In this document: piece by piece, positions 10,901 to 22,000 of the stretch
Position numbering within the stretch: the stretch's first letter is position 1
How the letters are laid out: every line of letters starts with the position of its first letter
Source: Hypsibius dujardini
Taxonomy: Eukaryota; Tardigrada; Eutardigrada; Parachela; Hypsibiidae
DNA: 28,707 bases
NCBI GenBank assembly: GCA_001579985.1
Contig: LRSR01006661.1
Coordinates: 1 to 28,707, forward strand
Reading direction: 5' to 3'
Notes under the pieces: generated by a model
Database searches by the model: none
Told to the model about the DNA's origin: nothing
The model's input: only the letters and a program-made list of their open reading frames with translations
Made by a program: the position numbers and the translations under genes

Positions 10901-11020
10901 CGCCATGAGAGGCTAAAAAACGCACCGTTTATCAATGGGCTCTAAGTTAGCGGCATCCAGGTCGAGGGGGTCCTCCTTGGCGGCGCCGTTGCTGGTCCCG
11001 TTGGGAGGTGAGGCGGACAT
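7901..11020 (-). CDS. Two-RRM glycine-rich hnRNP (DAZAP1 / Hrb27C / hnRNP A-B-like)
   Basis: RNA-binding protein expected in nuclear pre-mRNA packaging, splicing and mRNA localisation. Seven coding exons on the minus strand: 11020-10926, 10196-10089, 9490-9430, 9365-9198, 9109-8975, 8721-8289 and 8097-7901; all phases agree, giving 398 aa. RRM1 spans about 33-110, with RNP2 KMFVGGL (33-39) and RNP1 RCFGFVTF (73-80), ending in GRRIDPKPAEPR. RRM2 spans about 119-195, with KVFVGGL and KNFAFVEF (161-168). Residues 200-398 are a Gly/Ala/Tyr/Met-rich low-complexity tail with an alanine run and RGG/MRG repeats, ending YHPYRR, typical of phase-separating hnRNPs. Both RNP1 motifs lack the usual glycine at position 2 (Cys and Asn instead). 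Family membership is firm; which orthologue is uncertain. The 61-nt exon 3 is easily missed, but without it RRM1 has no RNP1. Confidence 0.92.
8760..8965 (-). repeat. TCTG-type microsatellite in hnRNP intron 5
   Basis: An imperfect array, CAGA on the plus strand and therefore TCTG in the transcript. It fills most of intron 5 (8974-8722) in two blocks, about 8766-8875 and 8926-8962. The transcript-side block starts about 14-20 nt after the 5' splice site at 8974. It creates long spurious Cys/Leu/Ser/Val frames. Confidence 0.9.
9692..9900. repeat. Minisatellite in hnRNP intron 2 (three copies)
   Basis: Three copies of a unit starting AGATGGGGTGTATTCAATGA followed by variable CCAATCAATCAA tracts, beginning near 9692, 9766 and 9818. 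Unit length varies (about 74, 52 and 80 bp) because the ATCA tract expands. It lies within the 598-bp intron between coding exons 2 and 3. Confidence 0.9.
10197..10925 (-). other. hnRNP intron 1 (729 bp)
   Basis: Intron between the short N-terminal exon and the RRM1 exon. Apart from mixed AT-rich sequence and short open frames, I see no exon, repeat or RNA gene in it. Confidence 0.6.
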
Positions 11021-11493
11021 CTTTTTTTTCCCCGTTTGTGTGCTCAAAGCGTCACCTGAAAGGTAAAGTTAATTCCCAAATGAAGTCCTCGAAGGCTCCT
11101 CGTATCTTCCTACAAGGTGAAAACAGCATAAAATATTCCTCCAGTTGGGAATGAACGAGTTTCGATTGTGTTTACTTACGGAAAAAATAGCTGAATCAAA
11201 AGGACGCCAAGGAAGAAAAATTGTGTTTTGATGCAGCGCACTCGAATGAATGTATGCGTGACGCAGATTTTGTTGACAGCAATCATTGATCTGTAGTGCC
11301 CAAGTCAGAGTTATTAACACGCAATCGGTGTTATTTAGCGCCGACCAGTCTGTTAATAACGTTTGCAATTACGTCAGATTGCACTCTGCCTGTGCATTTA
11401 CTCCTCGAATTCCAGGTCCGATTTTGGATTTCTGTGTTTCATTTTGATGGTCTATTTTTCGGCTTACTTTTTATCTGTCTTTCTGCAATAATA
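11021..11493. promoter_or_regulatory. Shared upstream region of the hnRNP and PPIH genes (bidirectional)
   Basis: Only 473 bp separate the hnRNP start (minus, 11020) from the PPIH start (plus, 11494), so both promoters and both 5' UTRs must lie here unless a distal exon exists. I see no clear TATA box on either strand. The hnRNP start is preceded on its strand by a purine run. Co-regulation of two RNA-processing genes is plausible but is inference from position only. Confidence 0.55.
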
Positions 11494-13310
11494 ATGACGT
11501 TCCAGCAATTGCAAGCGCAGCTTCGGCATCCCGATAATCCGATCGTCTTCTTTGATGTCACCATCGGCAGCACGGTGAGTCCATCGTCAAGTGAGAGTTG
11601 AAGCTTACGTTTTCCCAACGAATCTCCGATAGACGCATTTCTTGTTTGTTACAGGAGGCTGGAAGGATGAAGATGGAGTTGTTTGCCGATATTGCCCCGA
11701 GGAGTGCTGAGAATTTCAGGTACACGACATGCCGTCATGGACTCGTGGTGGCCCCTCGGGTTGCTTAATAGCGGAACAAACGTTGTACAATTTTAATCTG
11801 TCAATCAATTGATCAATCGACGCTATAAACGCAAAGTCTCAAACATTTAACAGCGTTGCCAATCCTACAATCAATCGAACCGGTTCTGTGACTTACTGAA
11901 TAAAAGTAGCTGTGGAATCTTGGATCAAACTTCTTGTTTTTTCAATTTCTAGTAATTATGTTGGTGGGTACAGTATTCAGATCTGTTATTTTTCAGGCAA
12001 TTTTGTACGGGCGAGTACCGAAGAGATGGCGTACCCTTGGGTTATAAAGGCTCTTTTTTCCACCGGTAAGTGAACGAGCCTGAATCCATTTGCAAAAATC
12101 AATTGATCAACCACAGTCACCTCTTTTGGCATGAGAATTTTAAACCGAGCGCATCTACAAAAGATCGTTCTATTGCACTGCAGGGTCATCAAGGATTTCA
12201 TGATTCAGGGCGGAGACTTTGTGAATGTAAGTGATTGATTCAACCAATGTGTCCTCATGAGCAATCCATTAATGATTCGTTTGTTGTGGAATAGGGAGAC
12301 GGAACCGGTGTCGCCACCATTTACGGCGGGGAAGGCGACACCTTTGCTGATGAAAACTTTTTCCTTAAGCACGACGCACCCGGCCTGCTCTCTCTGGTAA
12401 GTATTTCTACTTCGCCACATTTTCTTTATCGCACGTTGTTAGTATAGTAGCCATTGCTTACCCCTTCCGTTTTGTTAATCTCTTCCAGGCCAATGCCGGC
12501 CCGAACACAAACGGGTGTCAGTTCTTCGTGACCTGTAACAAATGTGACTTCCTCGACGGGAAGCACGTCGTCTTTGGTCGCATTCTGGATGGCATGCTGG
12601 TTATGCGGAAGATCGAGAATGTCCCCACCGGACCCAATAACCGACCAAAATGTAAGCAATACCGCGGTCTATTTGTCTGTCTGCCTGTCTGTCTGTTTGA
12701 CTGTCTATCTATCTGTTTGTCTGCCTGTGTGTATGTATGTCTGTCTGTTTGACTCTCTGTCTGTTTGACTGTCTGTCTGTCTTTCTTTCTTTTAGTCTTT
12801 CTTTTAGTCTGCGCCTATCTGTATGCCTCTATTTGTCTGCCTCTATCTGGCTATCTGTCTGCCTGTTTATCCATTTGTCTGTCTCTATCTCTCTGTCTGT
12901 CTGTTCATTTGTGTCTGTCTTTCTGACTCTGTCTGTCTTTCTGACTCTGTCTGTCTGTTGCCCTCTCTCTACTGACTGACTAACAGCCTCTCTTCCCTCA
13001 TAATTTCGTCTGTATTTTTGCTATTATCTTTGGTTTAATCTTAAGTGTTTGTATCTGCACATCATTTCCTATTCTGCCTTTGAGTCTTATTTGCTGCACA
13101 ATTGAGCACCCGGATGATTTGCGGATGGCCGGATTACGTTTCATTGGGTCGCTATTCGTTGGAACGATCTTTTCGTTGCGACTTGCGGCTGTGTGTCTCT
13201 CCTCATGCATCCCACTTTAACTTAATCGCTTGGTGCGAGGAGCAAATCCCTTTTTTCATCCCCACTTATTTGCAGTGCCCGTCATTATCGCACAATGCGG
13301 CCAGATGTGA
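11494..13310 (+). CDS. PPIH: Peptidyl-prolyl cis-trans isomerase H (spliceosomal cyclophilin)
   Basis: Cyclophilin of the U4/U6.U5 tri-snRNP, where the human protein binds PRPF4. Seven coding exons: 11494-11574, 11655-11719, 11997-12065, 12184-12226, 12295-12396, 12489-12651 and 13276-13310; phases agree, giving 185 aa (human 177). It is nearly collinear with human PPIH through [57 protein letters not shown] and [12 protein letters not shown], ending VIIAQCGQM. The catalytic Arg, Phe and Gln equivalents of cyclophilin A R55, F60 and Q63 are at about 72, 77 and 80. Two differences: the cyclosporin-contacting tryptophan (CypA W121) is Phe (CDFLDGKH, about residue 141), and the loop before FADENF is about two residues longer (GGEGDT). 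The ATG at 11494 was chosen because upstream in-frame codons have no family similarity. Confidence 0.96.
12660..12965 (+). repeat. (TCTG)n microsatellite in PPIH intron 6
   Basis: A long imperfect TCTG/TCTT/TTTG array in the sense strand, starting about 15-25 nt after the 5' splice site at 12652 and covering half of the 624-bp intron. It contains a small duplication, CTTTCTTTTAGT, near 12781-12808. Confidence 0.95.
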
Positions 13311-13886
13311 ATGAAATGCTCCGGCGTCCCCCATCGGACTCTTATTCCCCTGGAGTGTGTGCGAGGCGCGCTTTGTGATGATCTCGAGTTGTTTTCTGTT
13401 GGCGGATGTGCGCGGGCGTGGTTTTTGCGGACCCAAAATGACGATCAATCCCACCAGGGATGACGGATGCGAGGACGGAAGGAAGGAGCCGGGCACCCAA
13501 TCGACATCTCTTCCGCAATGTCGTGTGTGTTGTTGTGTTAACGACTGCGCGTGATCGCCACAACACAATTTACCACCCAATCGACCTCTCTCTTCCCCGC
13601 CAATAACACAATTTCACCACAACACATTACATTTTTGTCGCCTTTCTTTTTCTGCTGATAAAATATTTGCGTAACTTTATTAGCCTCACGTATATATGAA
13701 TATCTACATAAAGTTTGTATCATCTACACAGTACAGTGCATAAATCCGCCTGCGCACCGTCGCGAGTCAATAATGTAACATTTGGGGATGTGTGCAATTT
13801 TTTTATTACTATGCGGGTGATTGTGTGTGCGTGTGTGGTCGAATTTAGATCAGCCCTATGTTTTACTCCTCTGATAATGCTTTATA

Positions 13887-14007
13887 CACACGTGGCAAAA
13901 ACCTTGCGTTGACCGAATTAAGCACTTTAACTCGACGGTTGTCTATAACAGACATGCGACGAGTGTAATGGCTTAACTCGGTTAGCGCAAGATTCTTGCC
14001 ACGTGTG
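13887..14007. repeat. MITE-like foldback element, 121 bp
   Basis: The left arm begins CACACGTGGCAAAAACCTTG (13887) and the right arm ends CAAGATTCTTGCCACGTGTG (14007). The arms are about 48 bp and roughly 80% complementary, with a 25-bp loop. No coding content. The terminal CACACGTGGCAA is perfectly mirrored. It lies 577 bp past the PPIH stop. Confidence 0.8.
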
Positions 14008-14280
14008 CACATGCTTACTGGATCTGCGTATTTATTATTATTACCTACTCGGCAAATTTCGCCCACTCCGAGATATCGTTAAACGTTGTTTGCCTTGCAC
14101 TATAACCCATTTTTCCTCCTTCAAGTGTCAACTGCAACAGCATGATTTGATAATAATTTCTGTATGAGGAGGGAGCGTGGTTCTTGAGAAACTGCAGTAA
14201 AACAGTTGTTACTGTCTCGATGTTTATATACGTGGCTACGTGTGTGGTCGTGAAAGGTGAATACGTAACATTACTGCCGG

Positions 14281-14322
14281 CACACACACAGACACAGACA
14301 CAGACACAGACAGACACACACT
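14281..14322. repeat. (CACAGA)n microsatellite
   Basis: Short CACACA/CAGACA array of about 42 bp, in the intergenic region and not near a recognised splice site. Confidence 0.9.
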
Positions 14323-15167
14323 CTATTCACCCAGTGAGTGACCACACAGAGTAGACAGGCTACTCTGTGTATTAGTGTACTCGTAGTAAGTGTTTTTTGT
14401 GTAACTTTTCAGAGCCACGTGGGTCATTTCGTTTTTTTTTCATTAACCACACTTGACTTTTCTTACCTACAGTTAGTTAGTACCTGCCCACTCGGGGCCT
14501 GTTGGTACCGTTTTACGCGGGTAGTCTAGTGCGAGGATCAAGCGGTCCGCGGCGGTAGGTGCGCGAGCGGACAAAAAATGTGAGTGGTCGAGCGCTGGAA
14601 AAAAAATACATACACGCACTTGAGGCTTTCCGCTCTTTCACAGCCCTTCTTCTTGTTTTCTGTGTATGTGTGTGTGTGTGCTCTGTGCGGTGATATAATT
14701 GACGAGGAGAGAAAAGAGCCTGGTGAGCGGATTAAAATTATTTTTCGCCTTGTCTGCTGGACAATCGCCGGCAGTGTGTTAAGACTTTTCAATTGCTCCA
14801 ACTCAAAATAGACCTCCGCTTTTCTTCTCTATATATATGAAGCGATTATTTCGCCTGTCAGGTGCTGCTCGGTGTACAATGAAAAAGTATCGTATTTTAC
14901 GTTTTAATCACCGCTGCTGATGAGCGAGCGAGAGAGAGAGAGAAGCAGCTTCGGGAAAGTTGACCGGAAAATTGGCCTTGCGGTAATTGCTTCAATCACT
15001 GCGTTAACCACCGGTTCTTCCGCTTTTTTCAGCACAATTTCGTGACCACTCTATCTCTCTTGGACATTTTTCTCTCCCGTCGCGATGAAATATATTTTCC
15101 AAACTGTCTGCAATCATTTAGAGGTGAATGAATGAAAACATGTCGTCCACTTATGGAGCGATCTGAT

Positions 15168-15302
15168 GTTTCCCGGCGATGATCAATGAATGATTTAATA
15201 TTTCCCGGTGATGATCAATCAATGATTTAATATTTCCCGGTGATGATCAATGGACAGGCGGTTTAATATTTCCCGGCGATGATGATGATCAATGGACAGG
15301 CC
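15168..15302. repeat. Minisatellite, four copies of a TTTCCCGGYGATGATCAAT unit
   Basis: Four head-to-tail copies, beginning near 15168, 15200, 15232 and 15268, each TTTCCCGG(C/T)GATGATCAAT followed by a variable tail (ATGATTTAATA or GGACAGGCGGTTTAATA). The unit is about 32-40 bp. The last copy has an expanded GATGATGATGAT. Confidence 0.9.
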
Positions 15303-15339
15303 GATTTCTTCCCGCTATCTTGTCGACGCGCGCGCGGTA

Positions 15340-15412
15340 CAATGGAACAGCCAATGGAACAATGGAACAACCAATGGAACAATGGAACAACCAATGGAAC
15401 AATGGAACAATT
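15340..15412. repeat. Short tandem repeat, AATGGAACAACC-type unit of 21 bp
   Basis: Alternating AATGGAACAACC and AATGGAACA segments, making about three copies of a 21-bp higher-order unit immediately after a CG-rich stretch. Confidence 0.85.
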
Positions 15413-15654
15413 CAGCCAGTGCGCCGGAAACGTTTAATATTTTAATTTAATTTCGGACTTTGAAAGCGCGGCACTTTGTACTGTTTGCTGGGCGAGGAGA
15501 ATTCGAGATTACGTTCATACGATTGTTGGAGCCTTTTAAGAGGAGAAGAATGCGGCAGTATTGTTATCATTGGCTTGGGACATCCCGTGGGTCGACGATA
15601 TTACTACTACTATCGGTTAAATACCGCGGTGTTCGTGGTTTGGCGGCCTAAAAA

Positions 15655-15769
15655 CACAGTGTGATCTTTTTTTTTCGTTGGGCTTTCTCCTTCGACCGTC
15701 TCATTACGTTCGTCGGCTGTTTAATCGACATCCATCTGCTTGATCTATTTATCGGATCTGCCGTGAATG
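15655..15769 (+). other. Putative first exon of the downstream orphan gene, ending in ATG
   Basis: A strong donor, GAATG|GTAAGTGATA, lies at 15769/15770. If joined to the acceptor ending at 19060, the last three bases of this exon (ATG, 15767-15769) open a frame that runs without a stop into MAEVND of the orphan gene. The codon before this ATG is TGA, so the frame would begin exactly there. The left boundary is unknown; 15655 is only the start of the pyrimidine-rich tract. The ATG and donor are seen; use of this exon is inference. Confidence 0.4.
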
Positions 15770-17116
15770 GTAAGTGATACGACAATATAAGTCTCTCTAC
15801 CTGGTGTGCGGTAATCACTCAACAACTGCTCCGTTTTGTTGCTGTCGTTAAATTATTAATGCAGTATTTTTAATGTATTTTTAGTATTATTTGTAATGTA
15901 TTTTTAGTTTTTCTTTAACGTATTTCTTGTATTATATTTCTTGTATTTTTAGTATTATTTTTAATGAGCTTTTTTGTATTATTTTTAATGTATTTTTAGT
16001 ATTAATTTTAATTATATTCAGTTTAAGGAAATTCCGCATTTTATTGAATTATATTATTGTATATTATTTCATAATATGTTTAAATATCATTATGCGCAGT
16101 TAACTTGGTATTGTGGTCAGAATCTCATTACGAAGAAAAATCCCCGTGAAATCGATGTTAATTCGAACGCACGTAACTGTGTGAAATTTGTCGACTTTTG
16201 TCTGTCAAGGACCCACTTGAGTATTCAAAGCAGGGGGCTCTCCAAAAATCGATTCAATAATCGATGGCAATCAAAAGGAGGAATGCTGTTGAGACTGTTC
16301 TGGATAAGGCGCATAGTTAATACTAAAAGAGCCAAGGGATGAAAAAAATGTCTTTATTTTTCAATTCGCTAAAAACTTCAAAAAATTAAATAAAATTTGA
16401 AATCAGAATTCCGCGATTTATTTATCTTTCATCACCTGAATTTATTCGTAAAAAAACGGAGGCAGTAAAGTACAATTAAAATTTTCTTAGATCACACTCA
16501 GTGTATTTTTTCTTTATTTTGTATTTTTTCTTTAAATGAGCCCACTTAATCGGGAAGGGTGTGCCAACTTATTTAGTTACATTTTAGATGAAATTCGGTT
16601 GCCTTATTTTGTCTTGACTGCCATCTTTAAAAATTCAGTGTGTTCATAAGTTTCTCGTGGTTTGTGATGAAAAGACATCATAGCGCAATTATACAGCAAA
16701 CACAAGGGTATAATCAGCTAAACGAAAATTATTCGTCACCCACGCGCGGCGCCGTGATCAACAAGGGGAAATGAAAAGTGAGGCATAATTGCCGGTGATG
16801 ATGTAAAGGACTTACAAACAACAAAACACCCCAAAATGGCCCTCGACGCATTTTAAAATCATCCGCTTCAGCGAGCGCCACTGCGCTGCGCGATATGCCG
16901 GGTTACGTTGCCGCGGCAATTAACGGAACGCCCACGGAATTATTACTGGGAGACGGAGAGTCGAGGCGTCCCACCCACTATTCATTTTGACCTCCCAATG
17001 CACATACGATTATTGTGATTATTTTCGTACGGGGGGAATTATTAGACACGCAGTGGAGACAGCCAGCTACGAACTTTACTGTTTGTGATGGAGGCAAACC
17101 TCAGCTGAGGCAAATA

Positions 17117-17337
17117 CAGACACAGAAAACTAGTTAAACAGACAAGAACATAGACAGACAGAGATACCGACAGACAAACAGTCACAGAAACAAACGCAGA
17201 CACAAACACGGTCACAGCCACAGCCACAGACACAGACACAGACACACACACACACACAGACACAGACACAGACACAGACACAGACACAGACACAGACACA
17301 GACACAGACACAGACACAGACACAGACACGGGCACGG
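17117..17337. repeat. (CACAGA)n microsatellite
   Basis: Array of CACAGA hexamers, near-perfect from about 17221 to 17328 and degenerate upstream. On the minus strand it produces spurious VSVSVS and LCLCLC frames. Confidence 0.95.
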
Positions 17338-18564
17338 GCATATCACAAACATGAACTTAGACACCGACCCAGATGAAATTGTACAATCATCGACCTGCCT
17401 ACAATATCGGAGTTTTAGGAGCGTTAGGTGCAATACAGACTGACAAGCAGAGAATCAGGCACAGGTACAGGTAGTCACGGTTATTCGAGCGAACAGATAG
17501 CCCTGTATGCAAGACAAACTGACCATGACGTGACGTCACTGCGAGGCCGTGAGTATTCGTCTGGGTGAATCGGCCTGCTTGTCTTGTTGTCGTCGGACCA
17601 GCTGAAAGTTTCAGGCAGTTGACAGATAGAGTACTACCTGGTGCCATTTTCGAGAAGGTGATTTATCTCTCTCTGGCCCCTCACCGTGTGTCTACCTCGA
17701 CAGGCAATCAGTTTTTTCGATACGGTGATTTGTTCTGTATTCTTAGCATGTTTGGAGAGTCCAGTATGTGACACCCCGAGGGATGCAGTAAGTGCCGGAG
17801 ATTTACGGTGTGACTTCCTATGCATCAAGAGCTGCACGATCACTTACTCACCACACACACACACACACACACAAAATCTTTCTCTGTCTCTCTTTATTTC
17901 TCGCCTCATCCGATTGTTGACCGCGAAGTCTAGAAGTTTGGTGCGCGTGTCGCGCCGCCAACAACAACGAGCCTCGTCCGCGGACAACAGACGCGAGCAA
18001 CTGCGGAGGGCTCTCTGACAGCCGGTCAGTCACGCGTGAGATTTGAAGTTTAAGTTTGCTCTGATTTTCACTTTTCTTGCTCGTATATTATTACCGATAG
18101 GCGCGAAACAGCGTTTTTGCCAATTACCGGTTGTTGGAAAATTTAGGTTGTCGGAGGTTTCTTTTTCGCAGTCTTCCGTCTTTTTGCCTGAGAACTCAGG
18201 AGCCCTAATTTGCGTATGCGTAAACGTATACAGTGTATTGACGTATGTCATTATATTAATGTATGGGAATTTGCATACTCTGATTAAGCCGGTGAAGACC
18301 CTCTCAGTCGTCGCCGTCCACTGTTCGAAGGTCTGTCAGAGAGTCGTCCGGCTTTGTGGCTGGATGTTACATACAGGAGAAAGCCCAGCTCATAGATTGG
18401 CAGACAAATGGATTGGCCTTCAGAAAAATGGCGATAAAGCGACAGAATCGTTCAGGCAATATCTCGAAACGGTATGACTTTATTGACAAAGACGTGCGCA
18501 ATCGAAAACCCGGATGCAGACAAGCCAGGTGAAAATTCAGGCAGACTATCCGACGCGGGGCATG

Positions 18565-18770
18565 TACAGTAAGCGACAGAATTTAATCTAACGGAGGGAT
18601 CCGGGAATGAGCAAAAGGGGCGGGGCACTTGAACAATCAACCAATCAACCAGCGAACTCCGAAGCAATCGGAGCGGAGTTGATTGGTTGATTGTTCAAGT
18701 ATTACCCCTGCCCCGCCCCTTTTGCTCATTTCCGGGCCCTCCGTTAGATTAAATTCTGTCGCTTACCGTA
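18565..18770. repeat. MITE-like foldback element, family A copy 1
   Basis: The left end is CAGTAAGCGACAGAATTTAA and the right end is its complement, TTAAATTCTGTCGCTTAC. Inside the ends are GAGCAAAAGGGGCGGGGC and its complement, then CAATCAACCAATCAAC around a short loop. The left arm lacks about 9 bases present in the right arm (near 18630). Flanks of TA on both sides suggest a TA target duplication. A second copy lies at 22649-22867. Confidence 0.88.
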
Positions 18771-19060
18771 GACGCACAAAGAATACCAGTAACTAAATAG
18801 CCGTTTTAGATAACAGCCAAATTGTATATACAGTATATAAAGTGTATATATAGAAAAGATGGATGACCACTAAATAGACACAGTTTGAAGCGCTACAGCA
18901 ATTTGGCAGGCGTAATAAATTCCAAATTCCTTCCTGATGAGCTACTTCGTTTTTAGCCGGCCGCGCATCTCAATTGCGCAATTCCCGGAAGACTAATCGC
19001 TCTAATTATCTCGCACATTTTTTCTTTCTCTCTCACTCTCACTCACTCACTCTATTGCAG

Positions 19061-21942
19061 ACGCCACACACAACCGCCGCGATCCAAATGGCCGAAGTGA
19101 ACGATCTCTTCATCCGCAGTCTCCGTAATTCTACCCGCAGCTCCGGCCGCCAAGCGTTCCACCATCACAGCAAGTCTACAAGTGCAGCCGCAGCCGTCGT
19201 TAATAACACATCCACGGAAGCGACTCCATCAAAACGCCGAACGCCATCGTGGCTGACAGGTCGTCACTCTTCAAGTGGCGAACGAGTCACCACCACCATC
19301 CCCACACCGACCACCACCATCCCCACACCGACGACGACCATCCCCACACCGACCACCACCATCCCCACACCGACGACGACCATCACCACACCGACGACGA
19401 CCATCCCCACACCGACCACCACCGTCACCACGCCGTCGACGACCGTCACCGTCGCACCATCACCACCATCTCCATTACCGCCGAGCAAAAGTAAACAGAC
19501 AAGTACAACTACTTCTACAACAACATGTAGTAACGGTACTAGCCTCATCATCACCACCAGACCAGAAGACGACTTCCCGCCCGATCTTCTCGCCAACTTA
19601 ACACCCCGCCACTACAGCCGGCAACGCGGTCCCCGCCAATCCCAATCAAGCACGACGACCGATTACGACGGCGGCTCCTCGCGGACCTCCTCTTCCGCGT
19701 CTGCTGCATCATCTACGATAACAACCGCCAAGAAAGTAATGTGGAATCCATTGGCGGCGGTTGCTTCGAGGAAAAGTGCTTCTCCGTCCGGCAGCACGAC
19801 GGTTGTTGTGAAGGAGTATCAGGTTCATCAGGAGCCGAGCGGCGGCGCTAATGGTGGTGCCGGTCCACGTCGACATTCCTGCGCTGTACCGAGCGGCGGC
19901 GGTAATCCTCCCCCCGTCGTGATTGAATCGCAAGTGCGCGTCCTGCCGGCGTGGTTTCCGCCGGCTAATATTTCCCGCCTCAACCGCCAGGGATCCTTCC
20001 ACGGGGAGACCGCGGCGTCGCGGCTGTTGCGAGCCAAGCAACGGGCCTTATTCCGCATCGGTGGCGGCGGCGGTTTCGGTGGAGCTGCGAATTCTTCTTC
20101 TTCTTCTTCTTCTTCGAGGGGAGTGGTGCCGGTGTTATCGGTAATAACGCAGCAACCGCAGCAGAGATCCATGGCGACGACCACGACGACAGGGATGATG
20201 GCTTCCGGTTGTGGGGATGTGGATGGCGGTGATGTTGTGAAATCGGGAGATTTTAAGGGGACCATCGTGGAGGGACCGGAAAGAAATAATGGTGAGTGCT
20301 GCTAGAGTCGTAGTCAGTGCAATCAGTGCAATCAGTACTCGTGAAATTACTCTAATATGTCGAAGAACTTTGTGGAGGACGTTTTTCCTCAAGAAAACTA
20401 CACTTCAATCAAAGCAAAAGATTTATCGTCATCCGTTTACAGTGCAAGGTATACCTTTTTCTCTCAAAAAAATACTTAGTTTCATCCCTGATAGCACGAG
20501 TGTTATTTCCGGCACCTTTTACGCTTTATTTCACATGAAATCCCGCTGTAACGCTTTCTTTTTTCTTCATCAGAATACCGGAGACCACCGAAGCCGCTGA
20601 AACCCGACACCTACCCTTGCAATCCGCCGCCGCCGTCGACCATCTGCCCGCGTCATGCCAAACATCACAACCTTTCTCCTCTTTCCATACCAAAACCTTC
20701 ATCCGAAGAACCGCCGACGAACGGAACGACCACACCCTCAATCTTCGCCAAAAAGTCAACCGTCACCGATCTCACCTTCAAAAGCACCGCCACCACCCGT
20801 AAACCAAAAAGTGCCTTCAAATTCGGCACCCTCCCGCGTTCCTTCAAGGTCTCCGGCACCGGACGCTCCAGTCCCGCCCCTTTATCCGCCCTTTTCCGGG
20901 CCCACGGTAGCCCCACCCCCTTCAGCTTCAGCACCGCGCAAGATCAACTGCGGAGTGCCCCGCCCGTCCTCCGTCGAGCACAGTCCGGAACGGGCTCCCG
21001 GAAGCAGGCTCGAAGTCGGAACTCTTGGTATGTCACGACGCCGGTGCTCCGTCCGGATGTGGCGCTACCGGAGGACCGGGCCTGGTTTGACCCGGGGTCC
21101 GTTCCGACCGCCCATCAGAAGCTCTGTACCTGCGGCGATACGCGGAAGCACGTTCACTTGGTGCGGTTCGCGGCGGATTTGACGCTGACCGACACGCGGT
21201 ACTTTGTCGGGGAGAACGGGACGACGGACAGCGAAGCCTCGCCCATGCCGGAAGAGGAGGTGGTGGAAAGCGGAGAGCCAACCTTCATTAGCCGAGCGAA
21301 CGCCGAAGCGACTGCAGAGGACGACTCGGATTCCCGCGAAGATGACGACTGGGGAACCATCGTGACGGATGATCTGTGTGAGGAGCTTGCGGATTTTCCC
21401 GCCGACGAGGACGACGGGGATGAAGACCGAGAGATTGGGGAGGAGGTGCTGGAGGAGGCGGTCTCGGTGGCGCATCGAGAAATCGTAGGTGACCTTCACT
21501 CGCTGTATGGAGTGTTTGTGACTGCGGTGCGGTGCGCGTTATTTTTGTCCGTCTCTCCACCGTGCTGACATGCCCATATCTATCGCTTGATGCCTTGATG
21601 CCTTGATGCCTGGAATATCTGTTTTGTTAACCTTTTCTTCTTCTCTGTCTCTCCTCTGGGAAGGATGCCATCAGCTGTCAGGACAAGTCGATGCTGCGTA
21701 AGCTGCTTGACATGAGCGATCAAATTCGTCACTGGAACGGGTCGCGGAAGCATCGCATCCGGAGTGTCGACTCGTCACCTGTCATGAGTCAATTGAATGT
21801 CGGCGAAGTGGCGTCGAACAAGTCGTTGGGGAACTTTCCGTCACTTTTCGGCGGGCATGAAAAGCCGATAACGGAGGACTTTCAGTTCCAGCGAACGTGG
21901 AGTATGGAAAGTTTTCGCGCTCCATCCTTCCAGAAAGGTATG

Positions 21943-22000
<58 letters not shown>

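Larger units (their letters stand above)
13311..15654. other. Intergenic region downstream of PPIH
   Basis: No convincing coding exon or RNA gene is visible. The region contains a foldback element (13887-14007), a CACAGA microsatellite (14281-14322), an E-box-like CCACGTGG near 14415, a GA-rich run near 14925-14943 and two minisatellites (15168-15302 and 15340-15412). The right part probably holds the promoter of the orphan gene that follows. PPIH has no canonical AATAAA close to its stop. Confidence 0.55.
15770..19060 (+). other. Long non-coding stretch, probable intron 1 of the orphan gene
   Basis: About 3.3 kb without a credible coding exon. It holds an AT-rich block with repeated GTATTTTTAGTATTATTTT phrases (15850-16020), a GC-richer block at 16740-17000, a CACAGA microsatellite (17117-17337), a CA run at 17851-17872 and a foldback element (18565-18770). 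The acceptor at its end, CTCTATTGCAG at 19060, follows a long CTCACTCACT pyrimidine tract. Treating the whole stretch as one intron is inference; alternative first exons could exist, for example near 17900-18030. Confidence 0.4.

Noticed and set aside
11296-11493. Longer N-terminus for PPIH from 11296
   Set aside because: The upstream codons show no PPIH similarity, and the ATG at 11494 gives the expected length.
12528-12979. Cys/Leu/Ser/Val-rich frames after PPIH exon 6
   Set aside because: They are intronic translations of the TCTG array; the last PPIH exon at 13276 restores the family C-terminus.
17042-17433. VSVSVS and LCLCLC repeat proteins
   Set aside because: They are translations of the CACAGA microsatellite with no other coding support.
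19249-19601. His/Pro-rich and Val/Gly-rich frames overlapping the orphan gene
   Set aside because: They are shadows of the TTTIPTP coding repeat; only the main frame continues through consistent exons.
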